This document shows positions 34,096 through 44,188 of a stretch of 64,000 nt of DNA, piece after piece. Under the pieces are notes generated by a model. The model saw only the letters and a program-made list of their open reading frames with translations. It was not told where the DNA came from and searched no databases. The stretch is from positions 1 to 64,000 of the forward strand of contig NZ_JAQTXI010000012.1 in NCBI RefSeq assembly GCF_028688855.1, given 5' to 3'. The DNA comes from Neomegalonema sp. (GTDB lineage: Bacteria > Pseudomonadota > Alphaproteobacteria > Rhodobacterales > Rhodobacteraceae). Position numbers and translations under genes: made by a program. The stretch's first letter is position 1. Every line of letters begins with the position of its first letter.

Positions 34096-35274
34096 TCAGG
34101 AGGCTGTCCCGAACGCGCCGCCGAAGGCCTTGAAGTAGCGCTCCAGAATCGCCTGATGGATCTCGGCGAGCTGCACGACATGGGCGGCCTCGACCCATTC
34201 GTCCGCCTTGTGGAGCGTCGCGCCGACGAGGCCGAACTCGGCCACGGGGCAGACCGCCTGCATGTAGCGCGCGTCCGAGGTGCCGCCGGAGGTCGAGAGC
34301 TCCGGCCGCAGCCCCGTCGAGGCCTCCACCGAATCGCGGAGGAGATCCGTGAAGGGGCCGGGCTCCGTCACGAAGCTGACCCCCGAGACGCGGCGCGTCA
34401 GATCCAGATCCACGCCGGTCGGGGGGAAGATCTCCGCCGCCGCCGCTTCGATCCGCTTCTGGAGCGAATCAGCCGTATGGGCGTCGTTGAAGCGGATGTT
34501 GAGCTTCGCCCGCGCCTCGGCGGGAATCACGTTGTCGGCGGGATTGCCCACGTCCACGGTCACGATGGAGAGGGTCGAGGGCTCGAAATGGGCCGTTCCG
34601 GCGTCCAGAGGCTCGGAGGCGAGGCGGTCGAGCAGCTTCATCAGGGGCGGAATCGGGTTCCTCGCCCGATGCGGATAGGCCGCATGGCCCTGGGATCCCC
34701 GCGCCGTCAGGGCGAAGGTGACGGAGCCGCGCCGTCCGATCTTCATCATCTCGCCCATGCGCTCGGGACAGGTCGGTTCGCCGACGAGGCAATGGTCCGG
34801 GCGCTCGCCCCGGGCCGCCATCCAGTCGAGGAGGGCGGGGGTGCCGTCGACGCTCGGGCCTTCCTCGTCGCCGGTGATCAGCAGCAGGATGGAGCCGCCG
34901 AACCCCGGATTCGCGGCGAGGAAGCGCGTCGCCGCCACGGCGAAGGCCGCCACGCCCGATTTCATGTCGGCGGCGCCGCGCCCGTAGATCCGGCCGGATT
35001 CCAGTTCGGCGCCCCAGGGGTCGCGGGTCCAGCCGCCGCCGGGAGGCACCACGTCGAGATGTCCGTTGAAGGCGAAGACCGGACGGCCCTCGCCGTATCT
35101 GGCGAAGAGATTCGGCACGCCGTTGCGGTCGGGACGGGCGCAGCGGAAGCCCCGCGCCTCCAGCCAGCCCTGAAGATGCGCGATGGCCGCCCCCGCGTCG
35201 GGCGTCACGGAGGGAATCCGCAAGAGCGCCTGAGTCAGGATCACGGCTTCGTCCAGCGCTTCGTCGGCGCGCAT
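34096..35274 (-). CDS. dapE: Succinyl-diaminopimelate desuccinylase
   Basis: The product is 392 residues of the M20 metallohydrolase family. Metal ligands are in FNGHLDVVP (His72, Asp74), RGAADMKSG (Asp103) and ITGDEEG (Glu137 catalytic, Glu138 ligand). The late STSGGTSDARY segment is the DapE signature. It releases succinate to give LL-diaminopimelate for lysine and cell wall. Length matches the family (about 375-395). A clear upstream gap and a strong terminator suggest a single-gene unit. Confidence 0.95.
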   Translation of the reverse strand: MRADEALDEAVILTQALLRIPSVTPDAGAAIAHLQGWLEARGFRCARPDRNGVPNLFARYGEGRPVFAFNGHLDVVPPGGGWTRDPWGAELESGRIYGRGAADMKSGVAAFAVAATRFLAANPGFGGSILLLITGDEEGPSVDGTPALLDWMAARGERPDHCLVGEPTCPERMGEMMKIGRRGSVTFALTARGSQGHAAYPHRARNPIPPLMKLLDRLASEPLDAGTAHFEPSTLSIVTVDVGNPADNVIPAEARAKLNIRFNDAHTADSLQKRIEAAAAEIFPPTGVDLDLTRRVSGVSFVTEPGPFTDLLRDSVEASTGLRPELSTSGGTSDARYMQAVCPVAEFGLVGATLHKADEWVEAAHVVQLAEIHQAILERYFKAFGGAFGTAS

Positions 35275-35402
35275 GGCGCTCTCCCTTGTTCGGTGACCGG
35301 AGACAGGGAGTTAGCCCGGATCCGGGCCGGTTGGAAGGCCCCGGAGCCCGGCCTCGGGCCGGGATCAGGGGCGAGGGCTCCGGCGCGCGGAAGGCGCCGG
35401 GC

Positions 35403-36236
35403 TCAGAGCTTGTACCAGTCCCTGACGATCTCCCAGCCGCTCGCGGCGTCGTCCACGAAGGAGAAGAGCTTCAGATCCTCCGGCGAGATCACGCCTTCCT
35501 CGGCCAGAGCCTCGAAATTCACCATGCGCCGCCAGAAGCTTTCGCCGAAGAGCAGCACGGGCATGGGCGCGGCGCGTCCGGTCTGGATGAGGGTGAGGGC
35601 CTCGAAGAGCTCGTCCATGGTGCCGAAGCCGCCGGGGAAGGCCGCCACCGCCTTGGCCCGCATGAGGAAATGCATCTTGCGGACGGCGAAGTAATGGAAG
35701 TTGAAGCAGAATTGCGGGCTCACGTAGGGATTGGGCGCCTGCTCGTGCGGCAGCACGATGTTCAGGCCGATGGAGGCCGCGCCGACGTCCTCGGCGCCGC
35801 GGTTGCCCGCCTCCATCACGCCGGGTCCGCCGCCGGTGCAGACGACGAACTCCTTGCCGCCGCTCTTGAGCGATTCGCGCGAGGCGATGCGGGCGAACTC
35901 CCGCGCCTCCTCGTAGTAACGGGAGTTGGCTTCGAGCCGCGCCCGGATCTCGGGAGTCTTGCCCGCCCAGGCTTCCTTGCCGGGCTCGGGGATGCGCGCG
36001 CCGCCGAAGAGCACCACCGTCGAGGCCACGCCCGCTTCGCTCAGGACCATCTCGGGCTTGAGCAGTTCGAGCTGAAGCCGCACGGGGCGAAGCGCTTCAT
36101 GCTTCATGAACTCCTGATCGGCGAAGGCGAGGCGATAGGCGGGCGCTTCGGTCTGGGGCGTGCTGGGCGCCAGGGTCGCGTCGCGCAGATCCGCTTCGAC
36201 GGGCTTCAGACGCGAGATTCTCTTGTTCTTGGCCAT
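35403..36236 (-). CDS. LOG family protein (TIGR00730 type)
   Basis: The product is 277 residues. The LOG nucleotide motifs are clear: CTGGGPGVMEAGNRG and PGGFGTMDELFE. The N-terminal 60 residues are specific to the long alphaproteobacterial group. LOG enzymes release free cytokinin bases from riboside monophosphates. In bacteria without plant hosts the same fold acts as a nucleotide phosphoribohydrolase, so the actual substrate is not known here. Confidence 0.85.
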   Translation of the reverse strand: MAKNKRISRLKPVEADLRDATLAPSTPQTEAPAYRLAFADQEFMKHEALRPVRLQLELLKPEMVLSEAGVASTVVLFGGARIPEPGKEAWAGKTPEIRARLEANSRYYEEAREFARIASRESLKSGGKEFVVCTGGGPGVMEAGNRGAEDVGAASIGLNIVLPHEQAPNPYVSPQFCFNFHYFAVRKMHFLMRAKAVAAFPGGFGTMDELFEALTLIQTGRAAPMPVLLFGESFWRRMVNFEALAEEGVISPEDLKLFSFVDDAASGWEIVRDWYKL

Positions 36237-36364
36237 GGGAACGCCAGCCTTTCGGATGTCCTGGAGCGTCCGCGTTCGGGCGCCCGGGTTTCGGAGGGGG
36301 AGAGGCTCGGGCCGCTTCCCGGTTTCAGCCTATGACGGACGGGATTGAAGAAACGCCAATTTTC

Positions 36365-37090
36365 TCAGCAGCCCCAGGGGCTGCGGGCGAGGCGTCCCTC
36401 CATCTCCTCGACCCAGGGGGGCAGGATCTCCGAGGCCGGGCCCCGGATCGTCTCGTGGAAGATCTCCGAGATTTCGGTCGCTTCGAGGTTCAGCTCCACG
36501 ATCCGCGCCCCTGCGCGCCGCGCCTGAGCCGCGAAGCCCCCCGCCGGCCAGACCGCCCCGCTCGTGCCGATGGAGGCGAAGAAGCGGCAATGCTCCAGCG
36601 CGGCCTCGATCTGCGGCATGAACATGGGGATCTCGCCGAACCACACCACGTCCGGACGCGCGCCGCCCGCTTCGCCGCAGGAGGGGCAGGCTTCTGCGGC
36701 GGTCAGGTCGCCCTTGTCCGCCCGGACCGCTTCGCAGAAGGCGCAGCGCGTCTTGAACAATTCGCCATGCATGTGGAGCGCCTCGGCGCCCGCGCGCTCC
36801 AGAAGGTCGTCCACGTTCTGCGTCACGATCATGACCTGGCCCGGACAGGTCCGCTGCAGCCGCGCCAGAGCCCGATGCGCGTCGTTGGGCTCGGCCTCGC
36901 GCAGATTCGCCCGGCGGGCGTTGTAGAAATCGCGCACGAGCTCGGGATCGCGCGCGAAGCCTTCGGGGGTCGCCACGTCGTTCAGGTCGTGGCGGGTCCA
37001 GAGCCCGTCCTTCTCGCGGAAGGTCCCGAGCCCCGATTCCGCCGAAAGCCCCGCGCCGGTGAGAATCACGAGATCCGGTCCGTCGGTCAT
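36365..37090 (-). CDS. cobB: NAD-dependent protein deacylase, sirtuin
   Basis: The product is 241 residues. Sirtuin motifs are GAGLSAESG, TQNVDDLLERAG, the catalytic His in LHMHGELF, and a Cys4 zinc site (CAFC, CPSC). FYNARR matches the Tyr/Arg pair that marks succinyl-lysine deacylases such as CobB and SIRT5. ATG 37090 overlaps the stop of the esterase-like gene (ATGA), so it is the last gene of the miaB unit. Confidence 0.94.
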   Translation of the reverse strand: MTDGPDLVILTGAGLSAESGLGTFREKDGLWTRHDLNDVATPEGFARDPELVRDFYNARRANLREAEPNDAHRALARLQRTCPGQVMIVTQNVDDLLERAGAEALHMHGELFKTRCAFCEAVRADKGDLTAAEACPSCGEAGGARPDVVWFGEIPMFMPQIEAALEHCRFFASIGTSGAVWPAGGFAAQARRAGARIVELNLEATEISEIFHETIRGPASEILPPWVEEMEGRLARSPWGC

Positions 37091-38112
37091 GGCGCCGCCT
37101 CCTCAAGCTCGAATTGCAGCAGAAGGGTTCTTTGGAACAGAAGGAAGTTATCGTCGGAGATCAGGTAGAGCCGCAAGCGCCGGGCTTCGCCTTCGCCCTC
37201 GAAACGCACGGCCAGGCCCTCCATGTTGTCGAGGCTCTGGCGGCGGTTGCTGAAATCGGCGATCACCATGGCCCCCATCTGGACCTTGGGCTCGACCGCC
37301 GCGACCGGCAGACGCCGCACCCGCGCCGCCCAGCCATGGGTGAGGCTCACGCGGCGCTCCAGCAGATAGATCCAGCCGTCCGGCCCCACGTCGAGATCCG
37401 TCGGGAGGAAGCCCTCGCGCAGGCGCGGACGCCAGGAAAGCTCCGCGACCTCGTCGCCGCGCAGGATCCAGGCCGGAATCGCCGCGTCTCCGGGGCGCGA
37501 GTTCTCCGCCAGAGCCAGAAGCGCGCCGTCCGGCAGCACGCCGAGCGATTCGATCCCCCGATTGCGCGTCAGGGCCCGCAGCTCGGGCGGGGCGTAGGCG
37601 CGGGCGGCGCGGGCGGGCCATGCGCCCTCCGGGGTCAGGTCGTAACGCCAGATGCGGTGGCGGCGCTCGAAGCCGACGTAGGCGCTGCGGCCGTCCGGCG
37701 AGAAGGCGAGGGATTCGGCGTCGGCGTCCTCCTTGGGGAAGGCCCCGAGTCCGTCCGAGAGATCGCCGACGACGCCGCTCACGCCGGTCAGGCGGCCTGC
37801 GGAATCCTGCTCCAGCGCGAACCTGATCCAGCCGCCGACGTCGGTGACGGCGTAGAGCGCGCCCTCCGGCCCGAAGGCCAGGCTGGAGAGCCCGCCGAAT
37901 CGCGGATGATCCGAATGCAGCGCATAGGCCGCCATCGGCTTCAGACGCGGCGCAGATTCCGCCCGGGGCGCGCGCAGATCGAAGGGAATCGGGACCGCCC
38001 GCAGGTTCAGCGGTTCGAAGGAGGCGGGGGGAGAGGCCTCCTGCGCGGCGGCGAGGCCTGCCCAGAAGAGAGCCGCCGCCAGCCCCAGAGCCGTGAAGCC
38101 GCCTGCGCTCAC
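37087..38112 (-). CDS. Exported phytase-like esterase (esterase-like activity of phytase family)
   Basis: The product is 341 residues from GTG 38112, which overlaps the miaB stop as GTGA. It has a signal peptide ending AGLAAAQ. The mature protein is a six-bladed propeller: [12 protein letters not shown], then [35 protein letters not shown] and LDNMEGLAV, which are successive blade signatures. Relatives are called esterase-like phytase proteins, but few have been tested. ATG 38139 is another possible start inside miaB. Confidence 0.85.
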   Translation of the reverse strand: MSAGGFTALGLAAALFWAGLAAAQEASPPASFEPLNLRAVPIPFDLRAPRAESAPRLKPMAAYALHSDHPRFGGLSSLAFGPEGALYAVTDVGGWIRFALEQDSAGRLTGVSGVVGDLSDGLGAFPKEDADAESLAFSPDGRSAYVGFERRHRIWRYDLTPEGAWPARAARAYAPPELRALTRNRGIESLGVLPDGALLALAENSRPGDAAIPAWILRGDEVAELSWRPRLREGFLPTDLDVGPDGWIYLLERRVSLTHGWAARVRRLPVAAVEPKVQMGAMVIADFSNRRQSLDNMEGLAVRFEGEGEARRLRLYLISDDNFLLFQRTLLLQFELEEAAP

Positions 38113-39482
38113 GCCGCCGAGGCCTCGGCGTCGATCCATTCGGCGGCGAGGCTGTTGGCGCGCACCTCGGTGATCCGCGCCCGCACGAGCCGGCCCGCCA
38201 GCCCCGCCGGAGCGTCGAGATGCACGCCCTGAAGCCAAGGGCTGCGGCCGACCATCTGGCCGGGCTTGCGTCCGGGGCGTTCGAGCAGGACCTCGACCTC
38301 CATGCCGAGGCGCGATTGCGCGAACTCCTGCTGCTGCTTCACGAGCAGGGCCTGAAGCCTCTGGAGGCGGTCGGCCTTCTCCGCTTCGGAGACCTGGGGC
38401 AGATCGGCGGCGGGGGTGCCGGGGCGCGGCGAATAGGCGAAGCTGTAGGCCTGCGCGTAGCCCACCCGCTCGACGAGGGCGAGGGTGTCCCGGAAATCGG
38501 CTTCGGTCTCGCCGGGGAAGCCGACGATGAAGTCGCCCGACACCGCGAGATCCGGACGCGCCGCGCGGCAACGGTCGATGATCGCGACGTATTCGGCGGC
38601 GGTGTGCTTGCGGTTCATCGCCTTGAGGATCCTGTCCGAGCCTGCCTGAACCGGCAGATGCAGATAGGGCATGAGCTTGGGGATGGACCCATGAGCCGCG
38701 ATGAGATCCTCGCTCATGTCGCGGGGATGGCTGGTGATGTAGCGCAGCCGCGCGATTCCCTCCATGGCCGCCAGAGCCTCCAGCAGCCGCGCGAGGCCCC
38801 AGATGTCTCCGTCCGGGCCTTCGCCATGGTAGGCGTTGACGTTCTGGCCGAGGAGGGTGATCTCCCGCGCGCCGGAGGCCGTCAGGGCCTCGGCCTCGGC
38901 GAGGAGCTTGGCGACGGGCCGGGAATATTCGGCGCCCCGCGTATAGGGCACCACGCAGAAGGCGCAGAATTTATCACAGCCTTCCTGCACGGTCAGAAAG
39001 GCCGTGGGGCCGGTCTGGCGACGCGGGATCTTCGGCAGGGCCTCGAACTTGTCCTCGACGGGGAAATCCGTGTCGACGCGCTTGGGTCCGGGCGCCCGGG
39101 CCTCGCGGACCAGCTCCGGCAGGCGGTGATAGGCCTGAGGCCCCACCACGAAATCCACCATGGGCTGACGGCGCAGGATCTCCGCGCCCTCGGCCTGAGC
39201 CACGCAGCCCGCCACCCCGACGATCACTCCGGCGCCGCCTTCGGCCTTGCGCGCCTCGGCCATCTTCCTGATGCGCCCCAGATCCGAATAGACCTTTTCG
39301 GCGGCCTTCTCGCGGATGTGGCAGGTGTTGAGCAGAACGAGGTCCGCCTCTTCGGGCGTGGCGGCTTCGTCATAGCCCTCCGGCGCGAGGGCGTCGGCCA
39401 TGCGCGTGGAGTCGTAGACGTTCATCTGGCACCCGTAGGTCTTGACGAACAGTTTTTTGCGCGCAGGCGTTTCAGCGGACAT
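38109..39482 (-). CDS. miaB: tRNA-2-methylthio-N6-dimethylallyladenosine synthase
   Basis: The product is 457 residues. It has an N-terminal UPF0004 domain with Cys in YGCQMN, NTCHIRE and AGCVAQ (auxiliary cluster), a radical SAM cluster CDKFCAFC, and a C-terminal TRAM domain ([21 protein letters not shown] split at the GRS end). MiaB adds the methylthio group at A37 of tRNAs that read U-starting codons. Downstream genes overlap it in sequence. Confidence 0.97.
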   Translation of the reverse strand: MSAETPARKKLFVKTYGCQMNVYDSTRMADALAPEGYDEAATPEEADLVLLNTCHIREKAAEKVYSDLGRIRKMAEARKAEGGAGVIVGVAGCVAQAEGAEILRRQPMVDFVVGPQAYHRLPELVREARAPGPKRVDTDFPVEDKFEALPKIPRRQTGPTAFLTVQEGCDKFCAFCVVPYTRGAEYSRPVAKLLAEAEALTASGAREITLLGQNVNAYHGEGPDGDIWGLARLLEALAAMEGIARLRYITSHPRDMSEDLIAAHGSIPKLMPYLHLPVQAGSDRILKAMNRKHTAAEYVAIIDRCRAARPDLAVSGDFIVGFPGETEADFRDTLALVERVGYAQAYSFAYSPRPGTPAADLPQVSEAEKADRLQRLQALLVKQQQEFAQSRLGMEVEVLLERPGRKPGQMVGRSPWLQGVHLDAPAGLAGRLVRARITEVRANSLAAEWIDAEASAA

Positions 39483-39524
39483 GGCTTTCCCGGATCTCGG
39501 TCTCGGCTTGCGGAAGGCTCGGGA

Positions 39525-40316
39525 CTATACGCCGCCTCCGCGCCCCGAGTCGAGGCGTCCTGAATCCGGGCGTCCGGAGGCGAGGCGGCGCAGCCAGAAG
39601 AAGGACATCAGCGCCCAGGCCGCCGCCAGGGAGAACCAGGTCCCGGCGTATTCGAGATGCTTGTTGCGATAGGAGACGTCGGGCGGATCGGCGAGAGGCA
39701 GGGCCGTCGGGTCTTCGTCCGCCGCGAGGATCATCACGGGCTCCGTCCCGAGCGCCGCCGCCAGGGCGGGGACGTCGCGCTCGAACCAGAGGCGCTTGTC
39801 GAGATCGGGCGCGGGGAGGGCGAAATTGCCTTCGTCGAACCAGCGGAGCACGCCGCTGAGCTCCTGTCCGCCGGAGCGCAGGCTCTCGGGGCGGGAGGCG
39901 GGGTCGCGCTTCGCCGAGGGGACATAGCCCCGGTCCACGAGGATGCGGCGGAAGGCGCCGCCCGGAGTCTCCGCCTCGAAGACCTCGACCACCCGGAAGC
40001 CCGGCCCGTCGGGGGCGCGGCTGGTGGCGATGAGCGTCTCGGGCTCTTCGGCGTAGCGGCCCCGGACGACCACGGGGCGGAACTGGTCCGCCTCCGGCGC
40101 GGGGGCGGCGGGCAGAGGGCCGGGCGCGGCGGAGATCCGCGTCTCGGCGACGGCGATCAGCGCCTCCTTCCACTGGAGGCGCTGAAGCTGCCAGAGCCCG
40201 AGGCTCAGCAGAAGCGCGAGCCCCGCCGCCGCGAAGAGGAGAGCGATCCCCAGAGCGCGACGGCTGCGGCCAGGCTGTGCCGCCTCAGGCGGCGTGGAGG
40301 AAATAGGCGCTGCCAA
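39525..40316 (-). CDS. SURF1 family cytochrome oxidase assembly protein
   Basis: The product is 263 residues from a TTG start that overlaps ctaE by 32 bases. It has two membrane helices, [21 protein letters not shown] at the start (about 22-42, split here at LGLW) and [15 protein letters not shown] near residue 235. The SURF1 signatures are [27 protein letters not shown] and the late [19 protein letters not shown]1 helps load haem a into subunit I. The start codon is the weakest part of the call. Confidence 0.88.
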   Translation of the reverse strand: MAAPISSTPPEAAQPGRSRRALGIALLFAAAGLALLLSLGLWQLQRLQWKEALIAVAETRISAAPGPLPAAPAPEADQFRPVVVRGRYAEEPETLIATSRAPDGPGFRVVEVFEAETPGGAFRRILVDRGYVPSAKRDPASRPESLRSGGQELSGVLRWFDEGNFALPAPDLDKRLWFERDVPALAAALGTEPVMILAADEDPTALPLADPPDVSYRNKHLEYAGTWFSLAAAWALMSFFWLRRLASGRPDSGRLDSGRGGGV

Positions 40317-41124
40317 GGTAGACCGAGATGAAGAGGAAGAGCCAGACCACGTCCACGAAATGCCAGTACCAGGCGGCGGCCTCGAAGCCGATGTGGGCCT
40401 CGGGGGTGAAGTCGCCCTTCATGGCGCGCACGAGGCAGACCGCCAGGAAGACCGCGCCGACGAACACATGGAAGCCGTGGAAGCCGGTCGCCATGAAGAA
40501 GGCCGCGCCGTAGAGGTCGCTCTGGAGCGTCAGGCCCTCATGATAGGCGTGGACGTACTCCAGAGCCTGCATGCCGAGGAAGATGAAGCCCAGAACCACC
40601 GTCACCGCGAGGCCGCGGATCAGGTCGCGGCGGTTGTTCTCGAGCAGCGCGTGATGCGCCCAGGTGAGCGTCGCGCCCGAGAGCAGCAGGATCAGCGTGT
40701 TGATCAGCGGCAGGCCCCAGGGGTCGACCGGCTCGATTCCGGCGGGCGGCCAGGTGCCGAGCTTGCTGGCGTAATCCTCGGAGGTGACCATGTCCGAGGG
40801 ATAGATCGCGCCCTTGAAATAGGCCCAGAACCAGGCCACGAAGAACATCAGCTCGGAGATGATGAACAGGATGAAGCCGTAGCGCAGGCCGATGCGCACC
40901 ACCGGCGTATGGTCGCCGGTGTTGGATTCATGGATCACGCCGCGCCACCAGCCGAACATCGTGACGATCACGCCGATCAGCCCGATCCAGAACATGACGG
41001 GCGTGACGTCGTGCATCCACAGAACGCCCCCGACGAACATGACGAAGGCCGCGACCGCGCCCACGAAGGGCCAGATGCTCGGTGGAAGAATATGATAGTC
41101 GTGGTTCTTGACGGCGCTCGACAT
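40285..41124 (-). CDS. ctaE: Cytochrome c oxidase subunit III
   Basis: The product is 279 residues with seven helices. The conserved segments are [34 protein letters not shown], the acidic loop, [13 protein letters not shown] and [14 protein letters not shown]. Subunit III stabilises subunit I of the aa3 oxidase and binds lipids. The gene follows ctaG by 41 bases. ctaD (subunit I) is not in this window and is often unlinked in Rhodobacterales. Confidence 0.97.
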   Translation of the reverse strand: MSSAVKNHDYHILPPSIWPFVGAVAAFVMFVGGVLWMHDVTPVMFWIGLIGVIVTMFGWWRGVIHESNTGDHTPVVRIGLRYGFILFIISELMFFVAWFWAYFKGAIYPSDMVTSEDYASKLGTWPPAGIEPVDPWGLPLINTLILLLSGATLTWAHHALLENNRRDLIRGLAVTVVLGFIFLGMQALEYVHAYHEGLTLQSDLYGAAFFMATGFHGFHVFVGAVFLAVCLVRAMKGDFTPEAHIGFEAAAWYWHFVDVVWLFLFISVYLGSAYFLHAA

Positions 41125-41165
41125 GGCCTGGGCTCCCTCTGGCGGTCTTCAACTCCGGCGACGGG

Positions 41166-41798
41166 TCAGCGAACCGTCGTCGCCCCCTCGTCGGCTTCCG
41201 GCGCGGCGGAGAGCGCGGCGGCCTCCAGCGGCGCGTCGAGCCTGTAGAACGTGTAGGACAAGGTGATGCTCGGCATCCGGCGCGTGCCCGCGTTCTCCCG
41301 GATGGCCGGATCGACGTAGAAGCTGACGGGCATGTCCACGGTCTGGCCCGGCTGCAGGATCTGCTCGGTGAAGCAGAAGCAGTCGATCTTGACGAAATAT
41401 TCTCCCGCCGAGACCGGCGCGACGTTGTAGGTCGCCTGTCCGGCCACGGGCCGGTCGGTGGGATTATGGGCGCGGTAGAAGATCAGCGTGTCCTCGCCGA
41501 GCCGCGCCTTCACCTCGCGCTGAAGCGGCGTGAAGCTCCAGGGCATGTCCGGCGCCTTCGAGGCGTCGAAGCTGACGGTGATGAAGTCTCCGGTCGCGCC
41601 CGCGGAGGCCCCCCGGTCGGAGGCCAGCACCGGCGTGCCGCCATAGCCCGTCACGCGGCAGAACAGGTCGTAGAGCGGCACCGCCGCGAAGGAGGCCGCG
41701 CCCATGGTCGCGACGATCCCCACCGCGATCCGCACCGTGCGGCGCAGGCCCTTGCGGCGGCGCGCCTCCAGCTCTTCGCGCGTCTCGGGGGCGCTCAT
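41166..41798 (-). CDS. ctaG: Cytochrome c oxidase assembly protein CtaG/Cox11
   Basis: The product is 210 residues. One membrane helix (VGIVATMGAASFAAVPLYDLF) leads to a periplasmic copper domain with the CFCF motif. Cox11 delivers copper to the CuB site of subunit I. ATG 41798 overlaps the stop of the small coxF-like gene as ATGA. Confidence 0.95.
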   Translation of the reverse strand: MSAPETREELEARRRKGLRRTVRIAVGIVATMGAASFAAVPLYDLFCRVTGYGGTPVLASDRGASAGATGDFITVSFDASKAPDMPWSFTPLQREVKARLGEDTLIFYRAHNPTDRPVAGQATYNVAPVSAGEYFVKIDCFCFTEQILQPGQTVDMPVSFYVDPAIRENAGTRRMPSITLSYTFYRLDAPLEAAALSAAPEADEGATTVR

Positions 41799-41938
41799 AG
41801 CCCCGGCCCCCAGGAGCCCGCTCCGGTCTTGAGCTTCACGATGGTCACCGCGAAGATCAGCAGGGCGAAGAGGAGCAGCAGCCCCCCGACCAGATAATTG
41901 CGTCCCCGGCGGCGACGGAAGATGTCATGTTCGGCCAT
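41795..41938 (-). CDS. CoxF-like 47-residue membrane protein
   Basis: ATG 41938 opens MAEHDIFRRRRGRNYLVGG, followed by one helix (LLLLFALLIFAVTIVKL) and GSWGPGL. The stop overlaps ctaG as ATGA. GGAAAGGCGAGCC stands before the start. Small proteins with a basic N-terminus, RN and VKL after the helix recur at this position between ctaB and ctaG in alphaproteobacteria and are often named CoxF. The role in oxidase assembly is inferred from position. Confidence 0.8.
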   Translation of the reverse strand: MAEHDIFRRRRGRNYLVGGLLLLFALLIFAVTIVKLKTGAGSWGPGL

Positions 41939-41951
41939 GGCTCGCCTTTCC

Positions 41952-42923
41952 TCAGATCAGGGCGCCGATCGTGGGCCAGGCCCAGAAGGCGCGCAAGGCG
42001 GCCTCGATCGGCAGGAGCGCGAAGATCGCGAAGAGATAGACCAGCGAGAAGCCGAAGAGCCGCTTCTCCGCGCCGTAGCGGTCGGCTTCGGAATCCGCGG
42101 TCGAGCGCCGCGCCACGCGCCGCGCATCGGCCAGGAAGCGCGCGTTGAGCAGCAGCGCCGCCGCCAGAGACAGGGGGCCCCCCACGTCCGACAGCGCCAG
42201 CGCGACCGAGGCCGCCGCCAGCAGCAGCGCGTAGAGCCGGATCAGACGGCGCGTATGGGGCTCGCCTGCGGTCACGGGCATCATGGGCACGCCCGCGGCG
42301 GCGTAGTCCGGCCGGCGCCAGAGCGCCAGAGCCCAGAAATGCGGCGGCGTCCAGAGGAAGATCAGCAGGAACATCAGCAGGGATTCGACCGAGACCGAGC
42401 CCGTCGAGACGGCCCATCCCACCATCGGAGGCAGGGCGCCCGCGGCGCCGCCGATCACGATGTTCTGGGGCGTCGCGCGCTTGAGCCACATGCTGTAGAT
42501 CACGACGTAGAAGAAGATGGTGAAGGCCAGCAGCCCCGCCGCCAGCGGATTGGCGAAGACCGCCAGCATGGCCACCGAGAGCACCGCCAGCACCAGTCCG
42601 AGCGCGCGGGCCTCTTCGGGCTGGACGCGTCCGGCGGGGATGGGGCGTCGGCGGGTGCGGTCCATCAGACGGTCGATGTCCGCGTCCCACCACATGTTGA
42701 GCGCCCCCGAGGCGCCCGCGCCCACCGCCACGCAGAGCAGCGACGCGAAGGCGACCACCGGATGCGGAGGATGAGGCGCCGCCGCCATGCCCGCGAAGGC
42801 GGTGAAGATCGACAGCGACATCACCCGCGGCTTGAGCAGCTGGAGATAGTCGCCGACCTCCGCGTCGCCGCCCTTGCCGGACGCGGCGCCGATCATCTCC
42901 ATCTCCACGGCGGGATTGGCCAT
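41952..42923 (-). CDS. ctaB: Protoheme IX farnesyltransferase (heme O synthase)
   Basis: The product is 323 residues with about nine helices. The polyprenyl-binding motif is NMWWDADIDRLMDRT and a second acidic/basic segment is YGAEKRLFGFSL. CtaB makes haem O from protohaem, the precursor of haem a. ATG 42923 follows GAGGGGG; the upstream open frame has no family similarity. It lies between ctaC and the coxF-like gene, 13 bases from the latter. Confidence 0.95.
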   Translation of the reverse strand: MANPAVEMEMIGAASGKGGDAEVGDYLQLLKPRVMSLSIFTAFAGMAAAPHPPHPVVAFASLLCVAVGAGASGALNMWWDADIDRLMDRTRRRPIPAGRVQPEEARALGLVLAVLSVAMLAVFANPLAAGLLAFTIFFYVVIYSMWLKRATPQNIVIGGAAGALPPMVGWAVSTGSVSVESLLMFLLIFLWTPPHFWALALWRRPDYAAAGVPMMPVTAGEPHTRRLIRLYALLLAAASVALALSDVGGPLSLAAALLLNARFLADARRVARRSTADSEADRYGAEKRLFGFSLVYLFAIFALLPIEAALRAFWAWPTIGALI

Positions 42924-42961
42924 CTGCTGGTCCCCCTCGACAGCTCGGACAGGTTGGAGGC

Positions 42962-43807
42962 TCAGCGCGCCTCGGCGAGACGGGTCGGCTGGTCGCCGCC
43001 GTCGAGCGCGGCCAGGTTCTCCGCGACCCAGGCGTCGTATTCCTCCTGGGGAACCACCTTCACCATGATGGGCATGAAGCTGTGGTCCTTGCCGCAGAGC
43101 TCGGAGCACTGGCCGTAGAAGGTGCCCACGACGTCAGGACGGAACCAGGTCTCGTTGAGGCGTCCCGGCACGGCGTCCATCTTCACGCCGAAGCTGGGCA
43201 CGGTCCAGGCGTGGATCACGGTGCTGGCGGTCAGCTGCAGACGCACCACCTTGCCCACCGGCACCACCAGCGGATCGCTGGTCGCGAGCAGCCAGGGCAG
43301 GTCCTCGGCCTCGGCCTCGTCCTTCTCCAGCATGATCGAGGTGAAGTTGATCTCCTGATCGTCGGCCAGGGGATAGGTGTATTCCCAGTTCCACTGATGC
43401 CCGACGCCCTTGATGGTGATGTCGGCGGGAGGAATCTCCTCCTGGAAGTAGAGGAGGCGGATCGAGGGTCCGGCGATGACCGCCAGGATGATCACCGGAA
43501 CGATGGTCCAGACCACTTCCACGAGCGTGTTGTGGGTGAAGCGGCGGGGCTCCGGATTGTTCTTCGCGCTGAAGCGGAAGCAGGTGTAGCCCAGCAGCGC
43601 CACCACGAAGAGCGTGATGATGGTGATGATGACGAGAAGGACGCTGTGCACGCCATGCGTGCGGTCGGCGACTTCGGTGGTCGCCGCCTGAAAGCCCGTC
43701 TGCCAGTTCACGGCGTGGCCGAGGGCGTCCTGAGCGGCGGCGGCGCCTGCGGCGAGCGTCAGCCCGGCGGCGATGATCATGGCTGCGGGTTTCGCAGAGC
43801 TGCGCAT
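42962..43807 (-). CDS. ctaC: Cytochrome c oxidase subunit II
   Basis: The product is 281 residues from ATG 43807 with a signal peptide (ending GAAAAQD). It has two membrane helices and a cupredoxin domain with the CuA site: HAWTVPSFG (first His), then CSELCGKDHSFMPI (two Cys, Glu, His, Met). WNWEYTYP matches the aromatic patch that takes electrons from cytochrome c. It is the first gene of the oxidase cluster. The 381-base gap upstream to tldD holds only its promoter region. Confidence 0.97.
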   Translation of the reverse strand: MRSSAKPAAMIIAAGLTLAAGAAAAQDALGHAVNWQTGFQAATTEVADRTHGVHSVLLVIITIITLFVVALLGYTCFRFSAKNNPEPRRFTHNTLVEVVWTIVPVIILAVIAGPSIRLLYFQEEIPPADITIKGVGHQWNWEYTYPLADDQEINFTSIMLEKDEAEAEDLPWLLATSDPLVVPVGKVVRLQLTASTVIHAWTVPSFGVKMDAVPGRLNETWFRPDVVGTFYGQCSELCGKDHSFMPIMVKVVPQEEYDAWVAENLAALDGGDQPTRLAEAR

Positions 43808-44188
43808 GGGCTTGTCCCTCTCCCTTGCTCCCCTTCGCCGCGCCCTCGACGGGGCCTTGCGAGCCCGGCCGGATCGGCGGACGCGACCTGTCCTTGAAGC
43901 GCCACAAAGCACAGGTGAAGCCGGGGCGCAAGTCGGCCCTTGGCCTCATCGGGCGGCGGAAGGCCGCAGAGGCCGCCCGGGGTCGTCCCGCCGTCTGCGG
44001 GCGCCTCTTGCGCCGGAGCCCCCGAGGGCGCATCTAGGACGCGATCAGGACGCGATCCGTCGGGGGCGAAGACGCCTTTCGCGCGGATCCTGCGCGAATC
44101 TCGCCAGGCCGGAGGCCGGGGCGGCTCCCGAGATCCTCCGGAGATTCCGGAGGAGGCGCGGGCGTCCCGGCGGCCGCAAGGAGCCCAG
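43808..44188. other. Divergent non-coding gap between ctaC and tldD
   Basis: The region holds the starts of two divergent genes. No gene fits. A direct repeat AGGACGCGATC occurs at 44036 and 44047, about 140 bases before tldD. No confident promoter could be picked. Confidence 0.3.
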
